Position numbers and translations under genes: made by a program
Origin: Bolinopsis microptera
Lineage: Eukaryota; Ctenophora; Tentaculata; Lobata; Bolinopsidae
Reading direction: 5' to 3'
DNA length: 64,000 bases
Assembly: GCF_026151205.1 (NCBI RefSeq)
Contig: NC_087072.1
Span: forward strand, 24,259,603 to 24,323,602
In this document: positions 58,101-64,000 of the stretch, piece by piece
How positions within the stretch are numbered: the first letter of the stretch is position 1
Layout of the letters: the number at the start of each line of letters is the position of its first letter
Notes under the pieces: generated by a model
What the model was told of the DNA's origin: nothing
Databases searched by the model: none
What the model saw: only the letters and a program-made list of their open reading frames with translations

Positions 58101-58359
58101 ACCCCCAAGTCGTGTCAAAAACGCGAATTTAACAGGTTATAATTATTTTAGTGGGGGGGTGTCACGTCCGTCTATGTCCGCTTGTCTCATAGAATCCAAA
58201 AAGGACAGGACATAGGCGGACATAGGCGGACATAGACGGACATAGGCGGACATAGGCGGACATAGACGGACATAGGCGGATATAGGCGGACATAGGCGGA
58301 CATTAATGGACACCTAAATTGCTAAATAAAATGTTCAATTTTGCTGTTATAGGGGGATC

Positions 58360-58908
58360 ATGTTTTTTGTCCGTTCTGTACCCTTTGGAAAAGTATGGTT
58401 GTCCGGTAAGAAAATTTCCCTTGAAAGAAAGCTGAGGTTATATGATGCTCAAGTTGTATCTGTATTGATTTACAACTCAAATAGTTGGAGTCCTAAGAAA
58501 GCAACCATGGAGAAAATGGACACACTCCATCGTAGACACCTCAGGTCCATTTTAAACATCAAATGGCCTAAAGGTATGATAAGCAACAAAGCATTGTATG
58601 AAAGGTGCAAAGTTGAAAAGTTATCCAAGCGTATTGAACACCAGCGGTGGAAGATGTTTGGACACATTCTCAGGAGTATGGAGAACACCCCAGCCCAAAC
58701 GGCTCTCTCTTTTGCTATTGAATCAGATAATTTATTCATTGGTAGATTGGGGAGACCTAGAATGAACTTGTTATCGGTTTTAAGAAGTGATTTAAGTAGT
58801 AGAAATTTGCAAATGGACAACTTGCATGAATTGAACGAAATTAGAGATATAGCTGCATGCAACAGATGTTGGGAAAATCTTTTTCAAGGGTACAGTTTAC
58901 CGCATTAA
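58360..58908 (+). pseudogene. LINE reverse-transcriptase C-terminal fragment carried in the TIR element
   Basis: The open frame of 182 codons contains LERKLRLYDAQVVSVLIYNS, MDTLHRRHLRSILNIKWP and RWKMFGHILRSMENTP. These are the thumb and C-terminal region typical of APE-type LINEs. The reverse-transcriptase core is absent. It resembles the fragment at 62036-62452 more than the intact LINE at 51786. Its uninterrupted frame inside a non-coding element is unusual. Confidence 0.8.
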
Positions 58909-59049
58909 GGTATTTTTAAGAATCATTTTTGTCGGTAAGATCCTGTTTTATAATAATAATAATGTACCCTATATTTTCAAAACGGACAAAAAATAGAGCG
59001 GACAAAAACGGACAAAAATGGACAAAAACGGAAAAAAATGGAAATAAAA

Positions 59050-60770
59050 TTTAGATGCTTCCTCCTCCTACTCTTCCTCCTCCTCCCCCTGGGTCTTCCT
59101 GATCTTCCTCAGTCCTCTTCCTCCTCCCCTCCTTAGTCCTCCTTCTACTCATCCTCCTCGTCCCCAGTCCTCCTCAACAGTCCTCCTCCTCCCCAGTCCT
59201 CCTCCTCCTCCTGAGTCCTCCTCCTGGGTCCTCCTCCTGGGTCCTTCTCCTCCTCTTCATCCTCCTCCTCTTCCTCCTCAGTCCTCAGTCCTCCTCCTCA
59301 TCCTTCTCCTCAGTCCTCCATCCTCCTCCTCAGTCCTCCCCCAGTCCCCCTCCTCCTCCTATTCAGTCCTCCTCCTCCTCCTCCTCCTTCTCAGTCCTCC
59401 TCAGTCCTCCTCCTCCTCCTCCTCCTCTTCCCTCTCAGTCATCCTCCTCAGCCATCCTCCTCAGTCCTCCTCAGTCCTCCTCAGTCCTCCTCCTCCTGGG
59501 TCCTCCTCCTCCTCTTCATCCTCCTCCTCTTCCTCCTGATCCTCGGTCCTCAGTCCTCCTCCTGGGTCCTCCTCCTCATCCTTCTCATCAGTCCTCCTCC
59601 TCCCCAGTCCTCTCCCAGCCCCCCTCCTTCTCCTCCTCCTATTCAGTCCTCTCCTCCTCCTCCTCCTCAGTTCTCCTCAGTCCTCCTTCTCATTTCTCCT
59701 AAGTCCTCCTCCTGAGTCCTCCTCCTGAGTCCTCCTCCTCTTCCTTCTGAGTCCTCCTCCTGAGTCCTCCTCCTCCTCCCTCTCAGTCATCCTCCTCAGT
59801 CATCCTCCTCAGCCATCCTCCCCAGCCATCCTCCTCAGCCATCCTCCTCAGTACTCCTCAGTCCTCCTCCTTCTCAGTCATCGTCAGTCCTCCTCCTCAG
59901 TCCTCCTCAGTCCTCCTCCTCCTACTGGGTCCTCCTCCTCCTCCTGGGTCCTCCTGGGTCTTCCTGATCCTCCCCAGTCCTCTTCCTCCTCCCCTCCTCA
60001 GTCCTCCTCCTACTCTTCCTCCTCGTCCTCAGTCCTCCTCATCAGTCCTCAACAGTTCTCCTCCTCCCCAGTCCTCCTCCTCCTCCTGGGGCCTCTTCCT
60101 GGGTCCTCCTCCTCCTGGGTCCTCCTCCTCCTGGGTCCTCCTTCTCCTCCTCAGTCCTTCTCCTCCAATTAAAATACTCGCCAGCACTGTTATACGAAAT
60201 TCGGTAAAAAACCCAAAATCGCCATATTCAGGTGCCTTAAAAACCATGTTAAAATTGAGTTAGAGATCTGAAATTTTTCAGGGCGTCTAGACGTTGACAA
60301 AATCGACTGCAAAAAAAGTTTCAGGTTTCAGGAGCATCGGGAAGTGGGTTTTTTAGAACCCCTGAGAGGGAGGAGGAGGAGGAAGATGACTGAGGAGGAG
60401 GAGAAGTCCTCCTCCTCCTCAGTCCTTTTCCTCCTCCTCCTCCCTCTCAGTCATCCTCCTCAGCCATCCTCCTCAGCCATCCTCCTCAGCCATCCTCCTC
60501 AGTCCTCCTCCTTCTCAGTCCTCCTGAGTCCTCCTCCTGAGTCCTCCTCCTCCTCAGTCATCCTCCTCAGTTCTCCTCCTCCTCCTCCTAGGTCCTCCTT
60601 CTGGGTCCTCCTCCTCCTCCTCCTCCTGGGTCTTCCTGATCCTTCTCCTCCCTCTCAGTCATCCTCCTCAGTCATCCTCCTCAGTCATCTTCCTCAGCCA
60701 TCCTCCTCAGCCATCCTTCTCAGCCATCCTCCTCAGTACTCTTCAGTACTCTTCAGTACTCTTCAGTCCT
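59050..60770. repeat. TCC/AGTCC pyrimidine-rich low-complexity tract
   Basis: Two blocks, about 59055-60165 and 60400-60770, of CCTCCTCAGTCCTCC-type repeats with strong strand asymmetry. They are separated by a unique segment shared, inverted, with 36600-36780. Serine/proline- or glutamate-rich open frames across it are repeat artefacts. Confidence 0.92.
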
Positions 60771-60774
60771 CAAA

Positions 60775-60945
60775 ATGTTTGTCCGCTAATGTCCACCAAT
60801 GTCCGCTAATGTCCACCAATGTCCATCCAAGTCCGCCAATGTCCGTCCGGGTCCGCCAACGTCCGTCCGAGTCCGCCAATGTCCGTCCGAGTCCGCCAAT
60901 GTCCGTCCGAGTCCGCCAATGTCCGTCCGTGTCCGCCAATGTCCC
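60775..60945. repeat. 20-bp array GTCCGCCAATGTCCGTCCGA
   Basis: Several units next to the right end of the TIR element. They contain the GTCCG core that also forms its terminal repeat. Confidence 0.85.
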
Positions 60946-61528
60946 AAAAAACACGTCCGTTGTCTCATAGAATCCAAAAAGGACAGGACATAGGCGGACA
61001 TAGACGGACATGACACCCCCCCTTTAGTCTCTTGAGTCTTGATACCATTTTAGGGTGATCATCGCCCTTAGAGGAGAAAGAGGATTTAAAGAATAAAAGT
61101 GCTGTAAAAAGCAGACTTAGACACAAATTTAGAGCCTCATTGAACCTACATCAATTATAGGGTGAGTGGAATGTACTACCCGTATGAAACCCTTAAAAAC
61201 TCAATCACAAAAATTTGTCATACTATGTCTGAAAAAGCTTGTTGGCACTTTAAGATTTCGGAGGAGCTGTAGATCTTTATGGAACCACTGCTTTTAGTTT
61301 TTACAAATTGCTATAAACCCAAGAATACCATACCCTTAACGATTTCATTGTAGTTCTTTCAGAATTAGTGGTTGCTGTTTAAAGATTTTTTGCTATGTTG
61401 CCTTCTTCAGTAGTATTGTCTTGGTGATCATGTGCACATGCACCCTTAACTTTTAGAATAAGAATAAGATGCTGTAAACTTATCTACATCCCATTTCTTG
61501 ACTACTGAGCTCTAAGCTGTTTTAATAC

Positions 61529-62452
61529 TTGATACTATCATGCAAGCTTTTCACTCTTGTCCTAGCAGGAGCTCTTATAGAACTACGCCATCGACTAGCA
61601 GAGTCTCCCCCACACATACCCAATCCCCCTATTTCAAAAGAAGGTATGCCACTGGAGTCAGCGTATTCAGATGATTGTAACTTCATGAACGTGGAAAAAG
61701 AATCCTTAGAAGCTATCCTACCAATAGCTAAGGAAGTCTTCAAGGAGTTTAACCTGTTCATTAACACAGAGAAAACATAATTTACCCATGTTTTCCTCGC
61801 TCCTGTTGGAGAAACAATCCCTGGTCGTGATGATACCATGTTACGTGGAAATGAAGATTGGCGGAAGAGTAAGATTCTTGGGTCATTGTTGTGTAGTGAA
61901 AGTGATATATAGCTGCTCGATGCATTGCTGGGAACAATGCCTTCTATAAGTTCACCAAGATCTGGTCTCAGCAGAATATCTCCGTTTCCAGAAAGATAGC
62001 AGTATACATACGAAGCCCAAATTGTATCAATCATCATGTACAATTGCAATAGTTGGTTTCCTACTGCAAAGTCACTAGAAAAACTAGACATTTGCCATAG
62101 AAAACACCTTAGATCATTACTGAACATTTATTGGCCTCATGGAACAATATCCAATGCAAACTTATACCTAAGATGTAACTCAGTTAAGCTATCAGATCGT
62201 GTCCCTAAAGCAAGGTGGAAGCTCCTAGGTCATATCTTGCGTAGTGCTGATGACTCCCCCGCTGCATTAGCGTTAAAGTTTGCTGTCACAACAAACTGTA
62301 AAGGGTGCGTCGGTGCGCATCGTAAGAATTTGTTCAAGATTATTGTGAATGATTTGACCCGTAGAGGTTTAAAACTTAACTCTTTGAATGATCTTAATAA
62401 GCTTAAGATATTAGCCGATGATCATAGAGTTGCTTGGAGAAACAAATTTTAA
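61529..62452 (+). pseudogene. LINE reverse-transcriptase remnant
   Basis: A first frame (to 61780) holds AYSDDCNFMNVEKESLEAIL, a variant of the catalytic YADD motif, followed by FNLFINTEKT. After frameshifts and stops, a second frame (62036-62452) gives NCNSWFPTAKSLEKLDICHR and RWKLLGHILRSADDSP through to WRNKF. The 5' half is absent. It ends about 240 bp before the urocanate hydratase start codon. Confidence 0.8.
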
Positions 62453-62695
62453 CTCTAGCTGTCTTGATCTGTACTGATCACCATTTTAGGATGACTTGAT
62501 TTCTTTTAGGGGTTTTGAATATTTTAATGGTGTAAACAGTTTCTTAATATCATGTCCGCAACCTAAAAATTACATTATAAATACTGAGTGTATCACTTGT
62601 CATGCTGCACATCACTAGAACTCGTTAAATATCCCAAATACTAAACCTAAATAGTGTTAATTTCTAATAACCACAAACAGACTTTTAGTGCTAGT

Positions 62696-63096
62696 ATGGA
62701 TCTTGTCGAGCTGTGTTCTGGACTTCAAGTTAATCCACTCCCGCCACCAAGAGAGAGATGTTCAAATGTAGCTCATGCTCCCAACAGGAACCATAATCTC
62801 AATCCCAGTGAAAGGTACTTTTAATCAAGAATTGTATTAATTCTTTTGTCTGGTAATACGATTTTGATAGATTATTCATCAATATCACAGTAACGATTCT
62901 GTAATAATTACTATTGAGCTTTCTTATTCTAATTCTTTCAATTGTGCTAAATAACTAATACAACTTACTTCGTATCATTTTTCAGAATCCAGGCAATCAA
63001 AAATGCTCTGCGGTATTTCCCTAAGGAGTGTCACAGCGAACTGGCTGCAGAGTTTGCAAAAGAACTGGACGATTTCGGTCATATCTACATGTACAG
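62696..63096 (+). CDS. UROC1: Urocanate hydratase, first two coding exons
   Basis: Exon 1 (62696-62814) encodes MDLVELCSGLQVNPLPPPRE, then HAPNRNHNLNPSE. Exon 2 (62986-63096) encodes IQAIKNALRYFPKECHSELA, then GHIYMYR. Both match the N-terminus of animal urocanate hydratase, which converts urocanate to imidazolone propionate in histidine breakdown. Introns are GT-AG and exon phases agree. The third exon, expected to follow MYR, is not found in the remaining 900 bp, so the gene either continues outside the window or is only a fragment. The NAD-binding core is not in view, so activity cannot be judged. Confidence 0.85.
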
Positions 63097-63633
63097 GTCA
63101 GTGTAGTTTATGATTTATCAACTTAAATTATAATCACCTATATATAATGTACATATATACCTATTATCCTTATCCTTATTATTATTCTGTAAAATATCCT
63201 GGGACAAGGACATATAAGAGCAATTTGATATAACCTTAGCCTCGTGCGGTAAATAGCACAATCGGATGGGTAGAGCCTTTGCTTTTGCAACACTTTTTTC
63301 TGCAATTACACAAGAAGAGGAATCACAAAGAATTCATTTTGTAGAGTGTAAATTATAAACAGCATTATATCAACAATCGTCATATCATACTTAATTAACC
63401 TTTTTTTGATTCTGAAACTCGTAAGTTAAACAAGAATTAATAAATATCAGCGGTGCTTCACTAAGTGACAGAATTTAAATAATTTCCTAGATCATATCAA
63501 GTCAAGTTCAACACTATAACTATTCACTACTTAATCAGTTAATCTCATACTAATGTTAAATCTTTAAAATAAGTTCCATTATAAGTATTAACTTAGTTAG
63601 TATTAACTTAACTAAATATTTATTTTATTAACG

Positions 63634-64000
63634 CTAATGTTTGTGTTCGTTGCAGTACTTCGCGATCATATCCATGACATGGTAATCAAGTTGACCAATA
63701 GACGGTGCCATGCCCGAGCAGGCTGAGTACCCAGAGTGCATTATCGTCTTCTCTCCTTTTAGGTGTCTGCAGATTGGGCATTCATAACATCTAATATTTA
63801 TATTCAACTTAATTAAATTGTAAAGTATAAACTTTGTGTCCATTCTCTTACCATGTGCAAAATTTTTTATATTGGACTCTTCAATTCATGTTGTTTTACC
63901 CAAATTTGAAATATCGTGTCCATACTCACTTGATTCCCACTGCATGACCGATCTCATGGGTCAGTATATCTTTTAGAACTGCATAAGCTGTCACGTGGGT
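63634..64000 (-). CDS. Metzincin-like zinc metalloprotease, last two exons
   Basis: Exon 64000-63930 (cut by the window edge) encodes AVLKDILTHEIGHAVGI, the HExxHxxG zinc-site helix. Donor AA|GTGAGT joins the last exon 63790-63634 in phase, encoding KCYECPICRHLKGEKTIMHS, then GMAPSIGQLDYHV, ending NEHKH. TIMHS looks like the metzincin Met-turn. With this splice the third zinc ligand position (HExxHxxGxxH) is Cys rather than His, and a CYECPIC cluster follows directly. Either this is a divergent family or a small exon is missed. The gene lies antisense, downstream of urocanate hydratase exon 2. Confidence 0.7.

Larger units (their letters stand above)
58152..61022. mobile_element. TIR element with G7/C7 ends and 6-bp target duplication
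   Basis: It starts GGGGGGGTGTCA and ends TGACACCCCCCC, flanked by TTTAGT on both sides (58146-58151, 61023-61028). Inverted identity runs on through GTCCGTCTATGTCCG. A 40-bp segment starting TGTCTCATAGAATCC also occurs directly repeated at both ends (58182 and 60961). Inside are CGGACATAGG arrays, a LINE reverse-transcriptase C-terminal fragment, 1.7 kb of TCC-rich DNA and a 20-bp GTCCG array. There is no transposase. The uninterrupted TTTAGT site is seen at 15404-15735. The superfamily is not assignable from these features. Confidence 0.85.
57611..61056 (+). repeat. Dispersed repeat family A, copy 3, split by two insertions
   Basis: Family A sequence starts at 57611 (CTTACTATATATAAAGCGAG). 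It is broken at 57834 by a hAT-like MITE, resumes at 58101, is broken again at 58152 by a TIR element, and resumes at 61023 with TTTAGTCTCTTGAGTCTTGA to about 61056. Copies 1 and 2 (15404, 26792) preserve the uninterrupted sites. Confidence 0.9.

Noticed and set aside
60344-61016. Ser/Pro-rich and TDIGGLGRT-type open frames on both strands
   Set aside because: They are the TCC-rich tract and the 20-bp GTCCG array.

Overview
The window is animal nuclear DNA from an early-branching metazoan, and a cnidarian is my best guess. Evidence for this: genes split by GT-AG introns, a collagen with a signal peptide, a cGMP-dependent protein kinase, ciliary genes (ARL3, WDR31), an AT-rich background, and a very dense load of DNA transposons, LINE debris and minisatellites. 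A remnant at 35.1-35.8 kb resembles a multicopy element-encoded protein I associate with cnidarian genomes. The species cannot be fixed from the sequence alone.

Layout. 1-10.3 kb is repeats: a dispersed repeat copy, an 8-bp-TSD foldback element (1951-3779) and a mariner-type element with ~360-bp inverted repeats (7483-9122). 10.3-27.6 kb (+) is a complete 18-exon gene for a cGMP-dependent protein kinase (PKG I-like, 730 aa, all exon phases consistent). Its introns carry a 27-bp minisatellite, a Merlin-type transposon swollen by a 13-bp minisatellite, and other insertions. 27.7-35.8 kb holds palindromes, LINE debris, a two-exon CWC27 fragment with an in-frame stop (+), a two-exon gene for a small unrecognised single-pass membrane protein (-), and an element remnant. 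37.5-40.8 kb is bounded by hAT-like ends and contains a secreted galectin-like/collagen gene (+) plus a 9-bp-TSD element filled with telomere-like hexamers. 43.8-50.8 kb (-) holds WDR31 and ARL3 in the same orientation, about 0.6 kb apart. 51.8-54.7 kb (-) is a LINE with an uninterrupted endonuclease/reverse-transcriptase ORF. 57.6-61.1 kb is a nest in which one dispersed repeat is split by a hAT-like MITE and by a 2.9-kb TIR element. 61.5-62.5 kb is LINE debris. 62.7-64 kb holds the first two exons of urocanate hydratase (+) and, antisense downstream of them, the last two exons of a metzincin-like protease (-).

How genes relate. PKG is a self-contained signalling enzyme. ARL3 (ciliary GTPase) and WDR31 (ciliary WD40 protein) belong to the same process, and their adjacency is the clearest functional clustering in the window.

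Most striking pattern. Four unrelated terminal-inverted-repeat elements (1951-3779, 19223-23942, 39943-40537, 58152-61022) each have intact target-site duplications, and each has an interior dominated by, or edged with, tandem arrays whose unit is a piece of its own terminal sequence. This suggests a recurrent process turning DNA-transposon ends into minisatellites.
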